DNA from: Candidatus Mailhella excrementigallinarum
Lineage (GTDB): Bacteria; Desulfobacterota; Desulfovibrionia; Desulfovibrionales; Desulfovibrionaceae
NCBI GenBank assembly: GCA_944324075.1
Contig: CALUUZ010000005.1
Location: 124,001 to 188,000 of the forward strand
Reading direction: 5' to 3'
Length of the DNA: 64,000 bases
Shown here: piece by piece, positions 8,393-17,780 of the stretch
How the letters are laid out: each line of letters opens with the position of its first letter
How positions within the stretch are numbered: position 1 is the stretch's first letter
Position numbers and translations under genes: made by a program
Notes under the pieces: model-generated
The model's input: the letters and a program-made list of their open reading frames with translations, nothing else
Told to the model about the DNA's origin: nothing
The model's database searches: none

Positions 8393-9460
8393 ATGGCGGA
8401 ACCCGTCATTGAAATAAAGGGGCTGGGCAAGTCGTTCAAAAGCAAGAACGGCCCCGTGGTCGCGCTCAGGGATATCAACCTGACAGTGGAAAAGGGCGAT
8501 ATCTTCGGCATCATCGGCATGAGCGGCGCGGGCAAAAGCACGCTGGTGCGCTGCATCAATCTGCTGGAGCGCCCCACGGAAGGAGCCGTCATTTTCGACG
8601 GGCAGGACATGTGCAGACTGTCCTCCGCCGAACTGAACCGGGCCCGCCGATCCATGGGCATGATCTTCCAGCAGTTCAATCTGCTCATGCAGCGCAGTGC
8701 CGAGGCAAATGTCCGTTTTCCCATGGAAATTTCCGGCGTTCCCCATGCGAAGGCGAAAAGGCGCGCGCGGGAGCTGCTGGAGCTTGTGGGCCTGGGCGAA
8801 CGCGCTCACTATTACCCCTCGCAGCTTTCCGGCGGGCAGAAACAGCGCGTCGCCATCGCCCGCGCCCTGTCTACCGAGCCGAAGGTGCTGCTCTGCGACG
8901 AGGCGACCTCCGCTCTTGACCCCTCCACCACGGCATCCATTCTGAATCTGCTCCGGGACATCAACCGCCGCCTCGGAGTGACCGTGGTGATTATTACCCA
9001 TGAAATGAGCGTGATAGAACAAATCTGCAACCGTGTGGCGATCATCAGCGAAAGCCGCATTGCAGAATGCGGCACGGTGGAGGAGGTATTCTCCAATCCG
9101 CGCACCGACGCCGCCCGGCGTCTGGTTCTGCCGGAAGGCCGCCGGGCAGGACACATCAAGGCGGATCGCCTGTACCGCATCGTGTTCAACGGCTCTTCCT
9201 CGCTCAACCCGGTCATTGCGGACATGATTCTGGAATGCAAGGCTCCGGTGAACATCATCCATGCCGACATGCGCGACATGGACGGCAAGGCCTTCGGCCA
9301 GATGGTGGTGCAACTGCCCGAAGACCAGGAAATCTGTGCCCGCATGCTGGGCTTCATGGAAGCGCGCGGTCTGGCCATGTGGGAAATACCGCCCGGAAGC
9401 TGCATCGACTGCGACCCGGAAGATTACGATTACGAACAGGAGAGGGGGCGCCATGCCTGA
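8393..9460 (+). CDS. metN: methionine ABC transporter ATP-binding protein
   Basis: ATPase of the MetNIQ importer for D/L-methionine. Walker A is GMSGAGKST (42-50); the signature is LSGGQKQRVAIARAL, Walker B is VLLCDEATSALD and the H-loop is VIITHE. The C-terminal ~90 residues are the NIL (ACT-like) domain that senses methionine for trans-inhibition. The start at 8393 is chosen because GGAGG lies at 8383-8387; an ATG at 8381 is part of that site. A GC-rich hairpin (CCCGGCG/CGCCGGG, 8355-8375) sits in the leader. It overlaps metI by eight bases. metQ is not adjacent; the candidate lies at 42774. Confidence 0.95.
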   Translation: MAEPVIEIKGLGKSFKSKNGPVVALRDINLTVEKGDIFGIIGMSGAGKSTLVRCINLLERPTEGAVIFDGQDMCRLSSAELNRARRSMGMIFQQFNLLMQRSAEANVRFPMEISGVPHAKAKRRARELLELVGLGERAHYYPSQLSGGQKQRVAIARALSTEPKVLLCDEATSALDPSTTASILNLLRDINRRLGVTVVIITHEMSVIEQICNRVAIISESRIAECGTVEEVFSNPRTDAARRLVLPEGRRAGHIKADRLYRIVFNGSSSLNPVIADMILECKAPVNIIHADMRDMDGKAFGQMVVQLPEDQEICARMLGFMEARGLAMWEIPPGSCIDCDPEDYDYEQERGRHA

Positions 9461-10136
9461 TTTTCTCGCCGGACTCTGCGACCCGGATACCCTTCAGATG
9501 CTGGCCGAAGGGACGCTGGATACCCTGTACATGACTCTGGCCTCCACCTTTTTCGCCTATGTGTTCGGCATGATCATGGCCGTGGTGCTGGTGGTGTGCC
9601 GCGCTGACGGCATCCGCCCCTGCCCGGGGCTGTACAAGGTGCTGGATGTGGTGGTGAACCTCACCCGTTCCTTCCCCTTTCTGATCCTGATGATTGCGGT
9701 CATTCCCCTTACCCGTTTTCTGGTGGGCACGACCATCGGCAACAATGCCACCGTGGTTCCGCTGGTCATCGCGGCGGCGCCCTTTGTGGCCCGCCTCATC
9801 GAATCCTCGCTGCTGGAAGTGGATCACGGCATTGTGGAAGCGGCGCAGTCCATGGGAGCATCCACCTTCCAGATCATCTTCAGGGTTCTCATCCCCGAAG
9901 CATTGCCCTCCCTGATTAACGGCAGCGCCATAGCCAGCACCACCATACTCGGCTATTCCGCCATGTCCGGCGCGGTGGGCGGGGGCGGACTGGGCAAGCT
10001 GGCCATCATGTACGGCTATAACCGCTATCAGACGGACATCATGTTCGCCACCTGCGTGCTGCTTATTCTCATCGTGCAGATACTGCAGGAGATCGGCAAC
10101 CGGCTTTCCCGCCGCTGCGACAAAAGGCTGGTGTAA
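9453..10136 (+). CDS. metI: methionine ABC transporter permease
   Basis: Inner-membrane permease of the methionine importer, 227 residues with about five hydrophobic spans. The EAA loop that docks on MetN is EAAQSMGASTFQIIFRVLIP. The sequence near TRSFPFLILMIAVIPLTR is characteristic of MetI. The ATG overlaps the stop of metN, giving tight coupling. The next gene on the minus strand converges 85 bases downstream; no binding-protein gene follows, which is unusual for a met operon. Confidence 0.95.
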   Translation: MPDFLAGLCDPDTLQMLAEGTLDTLYMTLASTFFAYVFGMIMAVVLVVCRADGIRPCPGLYKVLDVVVNLTRSFPFLILMIAVIPLTRFLVGTTIGNNATVVPLVIAAAPFVARLIESSLLEVDHGIVEAAQSMGASTFQIIFRVLIPEALPSLINGSAIASTTILGYSAMSGAVGGGGLGKLAIMYGYNRYQTDIMFATCVLLILIVQILQEIGNRLSRRCDKRLV

Positions 10137-10221
10137 CGGGAACAAAGCCGGCGGATACCGCACAACCATCTTTTGCCGGAGCTTTTCCATGACTTTCATG
10201 GGTTTCCGCTCCCGGCGTACC

Positions 10222-11169
10222 TCAGCTTTCCGTATAATATACGGCATAATTCTCGCGGATGAGGGATACCGTCTTCCGTTCCGCCTCCGTCAGCGCCCCA
10301 TCCTCCAGCCACAGCAGATAATGCGTTGAAGGAAGCAGACGCATGCCCTTGACGGATTTCAGGCAAATCAGCCCGTTCCGGATGTAGCTGTTGTTCTTTG
10401 ACATCTTGCGCAGGAAAAGCCCGGCGCATCTGTTCTGCGCGATTTTCTGCATGACGCTTTCCCTGCTGTTCAGATATTCATACCGCTCTATTCCGAGCAC
10501 CGGCCTGATATTGTTGAAAATGATGCCGCGTCTGTCATATTCCGCCGAATAGGTGGCAAAGGTCAGCTTTCCGCAATCCTCAACCGTCAGGCTTTCCTTT
10601 CCGGCAAACGGGCTTTCCGTACTGAGGAACACGGCAAACTCGTCATCCAGCAGGCTCTCGGCATTGAAATGAATACTTCTGTACATGGCGAGCATATGCT
10701 CCCTGTACTTGTCCACGATGAACGTCACGCAAATGCGCGCCCGACCGGCTTTCAGCAGATCATAGATGTCATCGTGAAACGCTTCGTGAAGAACAAAATC
10801 CGCATACGGCATCTTTCTCCTCAGAAGAGGAATCACCTCTTCCATCAGATAGCTGCAGGAAAAGGGAATGCCGAGCAGACTTACCACTTCCCGCTCGTGC
10901 CTGAAACCATGCGCAAATGACTTCCACACGGATATCTTCCGGTTCAGATCATCAATAATATCCTTGCAGTCCTCATAGATACGGCTTCCATATGCCGTGG
11001 GGGAAACGCCCCGCTTCGTGCGTACCAGCAGTCTGACGCCAAGTTCTTCTTCAAGCTGGTTCATGGAACTGGTAAGGGCCGGCTGCGTGACAAAAAGCTT
11101 TTGAGCCGCCTTGTTGAAAGAACGGTTCTCCACAATCTGGACAAAATACTGAAGCTGCTCCAGCCGCAT
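10222..11169 (-). CDS. LysR-type transcriptional regulator (copy 1)
   Basis: 315-residue LysR regulator: N-terminal winged HTH (residues ~1-60; FNKAAQKLFVTQPALTSSMN recognition region) and a two-lobe effector domain. The start is set at 11169, where the family-typical MRLEQLQYFVQIVE begins with a GGGAG upstream; 29 extra in-frame codons before it are not LysR-like. It is divergent from the anion transporter at 11496 and is a clear paralogue of the LysR at 19720-20652, which is divergent from a paralogous transporter. It probably controls that transporter in response to its substrate. Confidence 0.9.
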   Translation of the reverse strand: MRLEQLQYFVQIVENRSFNKAAQKLFVTQPALTSSMNQLEEELGVRLLVRTKRGVSPTAYGSRIYEDCKDIIDDLNRKISVWKSFAHGFRHEREVVSLLGIPFSCSYLMEEVIPLLRRKMPYADFVLHEAFHDDIYDLLKAGRARICVTFIVDKYREHMLAMYRSIHFNAESLLDDEFAVFLSTESPFAGKESLTVEDCGKLTFATYSAEYDRRGIIFNNIRPVLGIERYEYLNSRESVMQKIAQNRCAGLFLRKMSKNNSYIRNGLICLKSVKGMRLLPSTHYLLWLEDGALTEAERKTVSLIRENYAVYYTES

Positions 11170-11495
11170 GCAATCTTTCTCCCGGAATTCACATATCATC
11201 CGAACCAGACGGGCGTCCGCAAACCATATAATCCATGTCTTTGCTTTAAATTTCACTATTTTTCAAACAAAAAAGCGTCCGCTTCCGGTATCGTGTCATT
11301 CGTTATCATATAACTCATATTTTTTATTGATTTTAAATCATCACTCAGGTTTATCCTTTTTTCTCCGGTTATAAATAAATATATTACATTCATATAATTA
11401 ATAATAATTTTACATAGATAATCAAAAATATCATTATTCACAATATCATCAGGGTATCCGGAACCCCGTCACTTCAACCAAAGAATGGAGAGACC
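11170..11495. promoter_or_regulatory. divergent LysR/transporter control region
   Basis: 326 bases, strongly AT-rich, between divergent LysR and transporter starts. A palindrome TGATTTTAAATCA (11328-11340) fits the T-N11-A LysR-box pattern. A nearby ATCATAT (11305-11311) also occurs in the matching region of the second pair (20974-20980). No dispersed repeat is inserted here, unlike the second pair. Confidence 0.45.
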
Positions 11496-12950
11496 ATGAA
11501 ATCGGAACCCGGCAGCAAATTCTGTCTTCATGTTGTCATCTTTCTGGCGCTTACGTTCTGCTTCGGCCTTCTTCCGCCCTGCGGCCTGACGGAAAAAGGC
11601 ATGAAAATTCTGGGCGTATTTGTCGGCATGCTCTATGGCTGGACGTTCATCAGCTTTTCCTGGCCGAGCATGATCTGTCTGGTGGCGCTCGGCTTCACCG
11701 GATATGCCACGCCCACGGCCGTCATTGCCGAGGCGTTCAGCAACGCCGCCGTGCTGTTTACCATTTTCGTCCTGGTATTCACCGCATACTGCAATGAAAG
11801 CGGACTCAACGCCGTGCTGGCGAAATGGTTTCTCAGCAGAAGCGTATTCGCGGGACGCCCCTGGCTCTTTACCGCCAGCGTACTGTTCGGCTCTCTCGTC
11901 ATCAGCTTTCTTATCGATCCCGTACCGGTGGTCTTCCTGCTTTCCGGCATTCTCTACACCATCTTTGACGATATCGGAATGGAGCGGGGAGAAAAATATC
12001 CCGCCTATCTGCTGGCGGGCGTCTGCATTATCGCGTGCATATCCTTTGTCTGCAAACCCTGGGCGGGACAGAACCTTCCCGGCATCATCGCCCTGGCAAA
12101 AATATCCGGAGGAACGGCAGTCATAGACAATGTGACGCTCATTCTCGTTGCCGCTCCCGCATGCGTCGCCAGTGTTCTGCTGTATGTACTTGCCATCCGT
12201 TTCATTTTCCGCCCCGATGTCGGCAAACTTGCCAATCTGTCTCCCGAATATCTGGCAAAACTGCGTTCCGGTCTGCGCCTGGGCCGGAAAGAAGGCATTG
12301 CCGCTCTGGCCCTGACCGTATTTCTGGCGCTGATGCTGCTGCCCAACCTGCTGCCCGCCGGTTCCGGAGCGGCTGAATTCCTCGGACAGTTCACCATGAC
12401 CGTGGCGATTGTCCTCATACTCGGCCTGCTGTCCGTTGTACGGCTCGACGGCAGGCCTGTGTTCGACTACCAGGCGTGTGCCCACGGCATCAACTGGAAC
12501 GTCGTATGGATGCTCGCCTGCTCCATGCCCGTTTCCTCCGCCATGAGCAGCCCCGACGCAGGGCTTGCTCCCCTGATCAACAACATGCTGGGCAGCCTCT
12601 TTTCCGGCGGCAACTTCATCCTGGTCATGATCTTTTTCCTGATCTGCGTAAATGTTGCCACTCAGTTCGCTCACAACGTCACCATCATCCTGGTGGCCGT
12701 GCCGATTATCTGGAACCTCTGCCAGAGTACGGGGCTTGACGCCGAAGCCTTCAGCCTCCTTGTCTTCCTCGCGGCAGGCGTATCCTTTGCCACTCCGGCA
12801 GCCTCCACCATCGGCGCCCTGTCGTTTGCCAACGGGGAATGGATCGGCATGCGACGCGCCTTCGAGGCGGGCATCGTCGGCAACATCATCGGCCTTTTCT
12901 GCATCATAGCCATCAGCCTTCCGCTCGTTCTCCTTGTCGTGGGCATCTGA
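11496..12950 (+). CDS. SLC13/DASS-like anion transporter (copy 1)
   Basis: Polytopic inner-membrane carrier of 484 residues with about 12 hydrophobic segments, resembling the divalent-anion:sodium symporter / ion-transporter superfamily that moves di- or tricarboxylates, sulfate or related anions. The duplicated polar hairpin signature appears near the C-terminus (FATPAASTIGALSFANGEW), the region containing substrate and cation ligands in this fold. The substrate is unknown. Divergent from LysR copy 1 and 21 bases upstream of an MmgE/PrpD gene, suggesting an organic-acid substrate. Closely paralogous to the protein at 21031. Confidence 0.75.
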   Translation: MKSEPGSKFCLHVVIFLALTFCFGLLPPCGLTEKGMKILGVFVGMLYGWTFISFSWPSMICLVALGFTGYATPTAVIAEAFSNAAVLFTIFVLVFTAYCNESGLNAVLAKWFLSRSVFAGRPWLFTASVLFGSLVISFLIDPVPVVFLLSGILYTIFDDIGMERGEKYPAYLLAGVCIIACISFVCKPWAGQNLPGIIALAKISGGTAVIDNVTLILVAAPACVASVLLYVLAIRFIFRPDVGKLANLSPEYLAKLRSGLRLGRKEGIAALALTVFLALMLLPNLLPAGSGAAEFLGQFTMTVAIVLILGLLSVVRLDGRPVFDYQACAHGINWNVVWMLACSMPVSSAMSSPDAGLAPLINNMLGSLFSGGNFILVMIFFLICVNVATQFAHNVTIILVAVPIIWNLCQSTGLDAEAFSLLVFLAAGVSFATPAASTIGALSFANGEWIGMRRAFEAGIVGNIIGLFCIIAISLPLVLLVVGI

Positions 12951-12971
12951 GCAGACCGAAAAGGATTCTTC

Positions 12972-14354
12972 ATGCGTACAGGACAGCTTGAACATAACTG
13001 CAGTCTGGACGACATACTCGCCCATCTTTCGGAAACATCCTTCAGCGCCATTCCGGATGACGCGGCGGAACGGACGGCGCTGATCACCGCGGATATCGCC
13101 GCCTGCATCGTCGGCGGCTGGAAGGATCGGGCGGCCGGAGAAACGGGAGACTTCGTTATCGAAAATGGAGGAAAGGAAGAAAGCACCCTGTGGGGACGCG
13201 GAAAAAAAGTCCCCGCAGCGCAGGCCGCCTTTGCGTGCGCGGTAAGCGCAAGGGCCTTCGAGTTCGGGGTGGTGGACTGCGACGCGCCGGGAGCGGAATT
13301 CAAGCCGCTGCACTCGGCCGAGACGCTGGTGCCCGTTGCTCTGGCCGTGGCGGAAAAAAGCGGCTCATCCGGCAGGGACGTTCTCGCAGCGCTTGCCCTT
13401 GGCGAGGATCTCGCAGCCAGACTGACAGCCGCTCTGGACTTTTCCCTCCCTCTGGACTGCCGGGGCACGGTCAATGCCGTCTGCTCTGCCGCCGTTGCGG
13501 GAAAACTGCTCAAGCTGGATGAAAAACGCCTGCGCTCAGCGTTCGGTCTGGTTCTGCATCAACTGAACGGCGTGCGCCAGGGTATCCATTACAGTCTGGG
13601 GCAGGGAATAGCGGCTCACGCCGGAACAAGCGCCGCTCTTCTGGCCTCCAGAGGGCTGCTCGGAGTCGAAAATATGGAAGACGAGCTGGCCGGCCTTGTA
13701 CATGCGCTCGGAGCAGCGTTCGACCCGGCTCCCCTTTTCCGGGAACTCGGCAAAAGCTACTTCTCCTCCGTCACCTTCAAACCCTACCCCTGCTGCCGCG
13801 CAGCGCACGGAGCCGTAGAATGCGGTCTTGAACTGCTCCGGCAGGGACTCTCTCCGGAAAGCATCGAACATATCAGCCTGTTTGTATCTCCCTGGGCGGC
13901 AGGGCATATTGTCGCCCGGCCCTTCGCTCTCAGAACCGAACCTCACGCCGACGCAGCCTACTCTCTGCAGTATGCCCTGGCAGGAACACTTCTGCGCGGA
14001 CGCTGCACACCGGACTGCTTCACGGACGAGGCCATTTCCGATCCTGCAGTCCGGGAGCTGAGCGGCCGCATCAGCCTGCATGCGGAGGAACGGCCCGACG
14101 GCATATTCCTGAGCACCCGCGCCGAAGCCCGAACAGGAGACGGCAACGAATACAGCGCCTTCGTTCGTATCCCCCGCGGCAACGAACATATGGGAGACGC
14201 GCTGACGCTTGAGGAAAAAAAACAAAAGTTCACTACCAATCTTTCCTTCGGCCTGTCACTGGACAGCCGCAAGGCCGAAAGAATCTGGGAAATGTTCCGC
14301 AAACTGAAGGAACTCGACAGCCTGACTCCCCTTGCGGAGGCCATGCGGCCGTAG
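12972..14354 (+). CDS. MmgE/PrpD family protein
   Basis: 460-residue member of the MmgE/PrpD fold, which includes 2-methylcitrate dehydratase, cis-aconitate decarboxylase and iminodisuccinate epimerase; all act on small branched or tricarboxylic acids. Family features include the early helical domain (ADIAACIVGG), the CAVSARAFEFGVVDCDAPG stretch where PrpD proteins have HxxDxDD, and FKPYPCCRAAHGAVEC, matching the conserved KxYPxCxxxH motif. Here the usual HxxDxDD reads FGVVDCD, so the reaction may differ from 2-methylcitrate dehydration. AAAGGA precedes the ATG. Co-directional with the anion transporter, so it probably acts on the imported acid. Confidence 0.75.
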   Translation: MRTGQLEHNCSLDDILAHLSETSFSAIPDDAAERTALITADIAACIVGGWKDRAAGETGDFVIENGGKEESTLWGRGKKVPAAQAAFACAVSARAFEFGVVDCDAPGAEFKPLHSAETLVPVALAVAEKSGSSGRDVLAALALGEDLAARLTAALDFSLPLDCRGTVNAVCSAAVAGKLLKLDEKRLRSAFGLVLHQLNGVRQGIHYSLGQGIAAHAGTSAALLASRGLLGVENMEDELAGLVHALGAAFDPAPLFRELGKSYFSSVTFKPYPCCRAAHGAVECGLELLRQGLSPESIEHISLFVSPWAAGHIVARPFALRTEPHADAAYSLQYALAGTLLRGRCTPDCFTDEAISDPAVRELSGRISLHAEERPDGIFLSTRAEARTGDGNEYSAFVRIPRGNEHMGDALTLEEKKQKFTTNLSFGLSLDSRKAERIWEMFRKLKELDSLTPLAEAMRP

Positions 14355-14417
14355 CGAACCGGTTCCCCTTTCTTCCGCCCATTCAGCGCCTGCACAGACA
14401 ACGGGAACGCCTTCGCC

Positions 14418-14524
14418 TTGAAAATACCCCCGGAGTTGAGCGGAGCGGGACTCCGACTGAGACGCTGAGCCTGCACGCCAGAACATCGGGTTCTGGATGA
14501 CAGATATTTTCAATGGCAAAATAT
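14418..14524 (+). repeat. intergenic repeat family B, short copy B3
   Basis: TTGAAAATACCCCCGG followed by GAGCGGAGCGGGAC and, after a shortened middle, CAGATATTTTCAATGGC. These are the start, early and terminal blocks of family B; the central CCGCAATTCACTTGCGG section is missing. It ends two bases before the AAAGGAG of the next gene. Confidence 0.6.
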
Positions 14525-14538
14525 TAAAGGAGATTGCC

Positions 14539-16530
14539 ATGAAACCTTTGTACAAGGAAAAATATCCCCATGTTTTTGAGCCGCTGACTGTGGGGCGCAG
14601 CAAAAAGCTCGAGCTCAAGCACCGTATTCTCATGGCTCCCATCGCTCCGCAGGGGCATCTGGTGGATCATGCCGGAGTTCTCAACGCGGACGGCATTGAG
14701 TTCTACACTACCTGGGCGCGGGGAGGAACCGCATCCGTGACCATTCCGGTGGAAGTGCCGCTGAACGGCGGACATCGCGGAGCCATGACGCTCAGCGAAG
14801 ATGTCAACGGATTCGTCATCATGCACAATCTTCAGCGTGCGGTGCATACTTACGGGACAAAAACCTTCTGCGAAATCTACCATGCCGGCTGTTGCATGGT
14901 ACCCCGCCCCAACTACACGCTCATGAGCGCAAGCGCCTTCACTTACAACGGGCATGAAGTGAAGGAAATGAACGAGGAAGACATGGAACACGTCACCCGG
15001 CTGTATGTGGACGCGGCACGGCTGGCCAGACGTTCGGGTTTTGACGGAATTCTTCTCCACTACGGGCACGGCTGGCTGATGAACAACTTCCTCTCTCCGA
15101 TCAGCAACAGGCGCAAGGACAAATACGGCGGCTCCGTGGAAAACCGCTGCCGTTTTCCACGGCAGGTACTCGAACGCATCCGCGCCGCCATCGGGGATGA
15201 TCTGATCATTTCCCTGCGCATGAACGGCTCAGACAAGATGGAGGGCGGCATAACCCCGGATGACTCCGCCCGGCAGGCCCTCATCTTTGAAGATCTCATC
15301 GATATGCTGCATATGTCCTGCGGCACGCGCCTCGACGCCACCTGCCGCCCCAAGATGCATCCTACCTGTTTCGTGCCTGATGCCCATAATGCGGAGTCAA
15401 GCCATGCGGCAAAAAAGGCGGGAGTCAAGGTTCCTGTGGGCGTAGTGGGCGCCATCAGCAGCGCCGCGCTTGCCGAAAGGCTGATAGCTGAAGGAAAGGC
15501 GGATTACGTGGTCATCGGCCGCCAGAATGTGGCAGACCCGGATTTTGTGCAGAAAACCCGTGAAGGACGTGAAGAGGACATACGCCCCTGTATCCGCTGC
15601 GACTACTGTCTGGACGGGGGACGTCGCGGCGCGCTGACCACGGAAGTCATGATCACCGACGACGCTACCTATGACAGCCATTGTTCCGTCAATCCCTTTT
15701 ATCGCCAGGGCATCTGGAAGCAGAAAACCCTCCGGCCGACGAAGCCCCGCCGCGTGGCTGTGGTCGGAGGAGGAATAGCCGGTCTTCAGGCCGCTCTGAC
15801 CGCCTCTGAAAGAGGACATGACGTCACGCTTTTTGAAAAGCGCGATCACCTGGGCGGGCAGCTTGATTTTTCCGATCACATCAGCTTCAAGCATCATATT
15901 CGTGAGCTGAGGGAATATTTCATCACCCAGCTCCGCAAGCGCGGCGTAACCATTCTGCTGAATACGAAAGCCTCTCCCCGGCTTGTTTCCGAGGCGGATT
16001 TCGATGCCGTTATCGTTGCGACGGGCGGCGTGCAGAATGTTCCTCCCATCCCCGGAGCAGACGGGGCAAATGTCACGCTTGCCTGGGATGTATTCGGCAG
16101 AGAGGATCGCCTCGGCAGAAAAATCGTCATCGTGGGAGGCGGTTCGGTAGGCTGCGAAACAGGCATTCATCTGTCCATGAAGGGACATGATGTGACCGTC
16201 ATCGAAATGAGCGGCTGGCTGGCCTCCACCGCCCAGATCAGCGAGCGCATGAGCATTCTGGAAGAAATCGAAAAACGCGGCATCCACGCCTTGACGGAAC
16301 GCACATGCACGGAAATCACGCCCAACGGCGTTAAAGTGCGGGACAAGGAAGGCCGTGAGAGTCTCATTGAGGCAGACAGCGTGATCATCTGCGCGGGCAC
16401 GCGGCCCTCGTCCGACCGCGACAGCTTCCGCGATACCGCCTTCGACGTCATCAGAGTCGGAGACTGCGAAAGCGTGGGAACCATACGCACCGCCATAGAA
16501 TCCGGCTGGGACGCCGCCGCGCGCCTGTAG
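14539..16530 (+). CDS. Old-Yellow-type FMN/FAD/4Fe-4S oxidoreductase (2,4-dienoyl-CoA/enoate reductase family), copy 1
   Basis: 663-residue cytoplasmic flavoenzyme. Residues ~1-370 are the FMN TIM barrel (NRRKDKYGGSVENRCRFP is the typical OYE loop). A 4Fe-4S cluster follows (CIRCDYCLDGG, later HCSVNP). The C-terminal half has FAD- and NAD(P)-binding Rossmann folds (VVGGGIAGLQAAL and IVGGGSVGCETGIHL). The family reduces activated C=C bonds (dienoyl-CoA, enoates, bile-acid intermediates) or demethylates amines; substrate unknown. The start at 14539 has AAAGGAG. Likely works downstream of the transporter/MmgE pair. Two paralogues lie at 38316 and 40338. Confidence 0.88.
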   Translation: MKPLYKEKYPHVFEPLTVGRSKKLELKHRILMAPIAPQGHLVDHAGVLNADGIEFYTTWARGGTASVTIPVEVPLNGGHRGAMTLSEDVNGFVIMHNLQRAVHTYGTKTFCEIYHAGCCMVPRPNYTLMSASAFTYNGHEVKEMNEEDMEHVTRLYVDAARLARRSGFDGILLHYGHGWLMNNFLSPISNRRKDKYGGSVENRCRFPRQVLERIRAAIGDDLIISLRMNGSDKMEGGITPDDSARQALIFEDLIDMLHMSCGTRLDATCRPKMHPTCFVPDAHNAESSHAAKKAGVKVPVGVVGAISSAALAERLIAEGKADYVVIGRQNVADPDFVQKTREGREEDIRPCIRCDYCLDGGRRGALTTEVMITDDATYDSHCSVNPFYRQGIWKQKTLRPTKPRRVAVVGGGIAGLQAALTASERGHDVTLFEKRDHLGGQLDFSDHISFKHHIRELREYFITQLRKRGVTILLNTKASPRLVSEADFDAVIVATGGVQNVPPIPGADGANVTLAWDVFGREDRLGRKIVIVGGGSVGCETGIHLSMKGHDVTVIEMSGWLASTAQISERMSILEEIEKRGIHALTERTCTEITPNGVKVRDKEGRESLIEADSVIICAGTRPSSDRDSFRDTAFDVIRVGDCESVGTIRTAIESGWDAAARL

Positions 16531-16539
16531 CCGCCCAAC

Positions 16540-16574
16540 GCAAGGGGGCGAAACATTATATTTCGCTCCCTTGC
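16540..16574. other. long hairpin between reductase and TRAP genes
   Basis: A 14-bp stem with one G-T pair and a seven-base loop (GCAAGGGGGCGAAA / TTTCGCTCCCTTGC). No T-run follows on either strand, so it is not a clean intrinsic terminator; mRNA end protection or Rho-linked termination are possible. Confidence 0.6.
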
Positions 16575-16612
16575 AGGAATACCGGAAACAGCGTCACGCG
16601 CCGGAAGGCGCC

Positions 16613-16628
16613 TGGCGGACAGATTGCT
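16613..16628 (+). promoter_or_regulatory. candidate sigma-54 promoter for TRAP system 1
   Basis: TGGCGG-ACAGA-TTGCT: GG and GC are exactly 10 bases apart, as needed for -24/-12 recognition. The -24 box is less perfect than at the other sites. The dctP-type gene starts 60 bases downstream. Confidence 0.45.
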
Positions 16629-16687
16629 GTCCGCTGCTTACAGATCAGTACAGTCCGGGCATTTTCCTGCCCCAAAGGAGTAATGAC

Positions 16688-17698
16688 ATGCGTTTTTCCT
16701 TTATACTCCGTGCCGTCTTCTGTGCAGCTCTTGTTCTTGCCCTTTCCCTGCCCTCCGTTTCCTCCGCGAAAACCATCTTTCGTATCGGCCATACCGGCGC
16801 TCCCGCAGATGATTTCACCTACGGAATAGAACAGTTCGCCAAAGAACTCTCCATCCTGACCGGAGGGGAGGCAGAATGCAAGATACTGGGCAACAGCGTG
16901 CTTGGATCAGATCGCATCATGACCGAAATGGCCCAGCAGGGTTCGCTCGACATGTGCAACATAGGGCAGTCCCAAATCGGGCTGTTCATCCCGACGCTGA
17001 TTGCCATGGATATTCCCTTCATCACGGATCACACCAAAAACAGACAGTTTCTGGAAGCCTTCAATCCCGGCGGTCCTCTCTATGAATATGTGGATGCCCA
17101 GGCTTCAAGAATCGGCCTCAAGCTGATCATGCTTCTTGATACTCCGTTCAGGGGATACGCCTTTGCTCCGCGCGTGAAGATCAGCGATCTCGAAAGCCTC
17201 AAGGGGATGAAGGTTCGCGTCACCATGTCCGCCGTGGAACAGGCCTTTGTCAACGCTCTCGGCATGAATCCCTGCCCCATGACGCAGGGAGAGGTATATA
17301 CTGCGCTTCAACAGGGCACGGTGGACGGAGAAATCATCAATCTCGCCTCCTTCAATTCATGGAACCGCTTTGAGGTTGAAGACAAGGTATATATGACGCT
17401 CCACAATCAGGCGAAAATGTTCATTGTCATGAGCAAGCTTCGTTTTGACGCCCTCTCCCCGGAAATGCGGAAGAACATCATCGAAGCCGGACGCATTGCG
17501 CAGCAGAAGGAATGGGACAGAAGTGCCGAACTTGAGGCCGCTGCCGCGGAACAGTGCAGGGCCAGGGGAATTGCTCTGCTGCCTGTTTCCGAAACGGACA
17601 GAGCAAGGTTGCATGAACTGACGGCTCCTCTGTATGAGCGCTTCAGCGAGGAAATCGATCCAAACTTTGTGGAGCTTATCAGAAGCGTTCAAAAATAA
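16688..17698 (+). CDS. TRAP transporter substrate-binding protein, DctP family (system 1)
   Basis: Periplasmic receptor of a tripartite ATP-independent transporter, usually for C4-dicarboxylates, sialic acid, sulfonates or similar acids. Signal peptide about residues 1-23 (FCAALVLALSLPSVSSA). The DctP fold is indicated by FRIGHTGAPADDFTYGIEQF near the N-terminus and DLESLKGMKVRV before the ligand-binding Arg region. 336 residues is typical. AAAGGAG at 16674-16680 fixes the start. The fused permease gene follows after a hairpin-containing gap of 82 bases. Confidence 0.92.
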   Translation: MRFSFILRAVFCAALVLALSLPSVSSAKTIFRIGHTGAPADDFTYGIEQFAKELSILTGGEAECKILGNSVLGSDRIMTEMAQQGSLDMCNIGQSQIGLFIPTLIAMDIPFITDHTKNRQFLEAFNPGGPLYEYVDAQASRIGLKLIMLLDTPFRGYAFAPRVKISDLESLKGMKVRVTMSAVEQAFVNALGMNPCPMTQGEVYTALQQGTVDGEIINLASFNSWNRFEVEDKVYMTLHNQAKMFIVMSKLRFDALSPEMRKNIIEAGRIAQQKEWDRSAELEAAAAEQCRARGIALLPVSETDRARLHELTAPLYERFSEEIDPNFVELIRSVQK

Positions 17699-17706
17699 TG
17701 CCGTAC

Positions 17707-17742
17707 TTTCCGGAAGCCGCCGGAGCATGCAGCTTCCGGAAA
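17707..17742 (+). terminator. inter-cistronic hairpin between TRAP binding protein and permease
   Basis: Eleven-base stem TTTCCGGAAGC/GCTTCCGGAAA with a 14-base loop, followed by ATTTC. It lies nine bases after the binding-protein stop. It probably limits read-through so that more binding protein than permease is made, or stabilises the upstream mRNA. Confidence 0.55.
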
Positions 17743-17780
17743 ATTTCGCGGTTTGCCCGTCCTGCACCAAGGAGAATGTC

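Noticed and set aside
11469..13313. Long antisense open frame of 614 codons across the transporter and MmgE/PrpD genes
   Set aside because: It is the mirror of two well-supported genes; the predicted protein is low-complexity Gly/His/Glu-rich with no family features.
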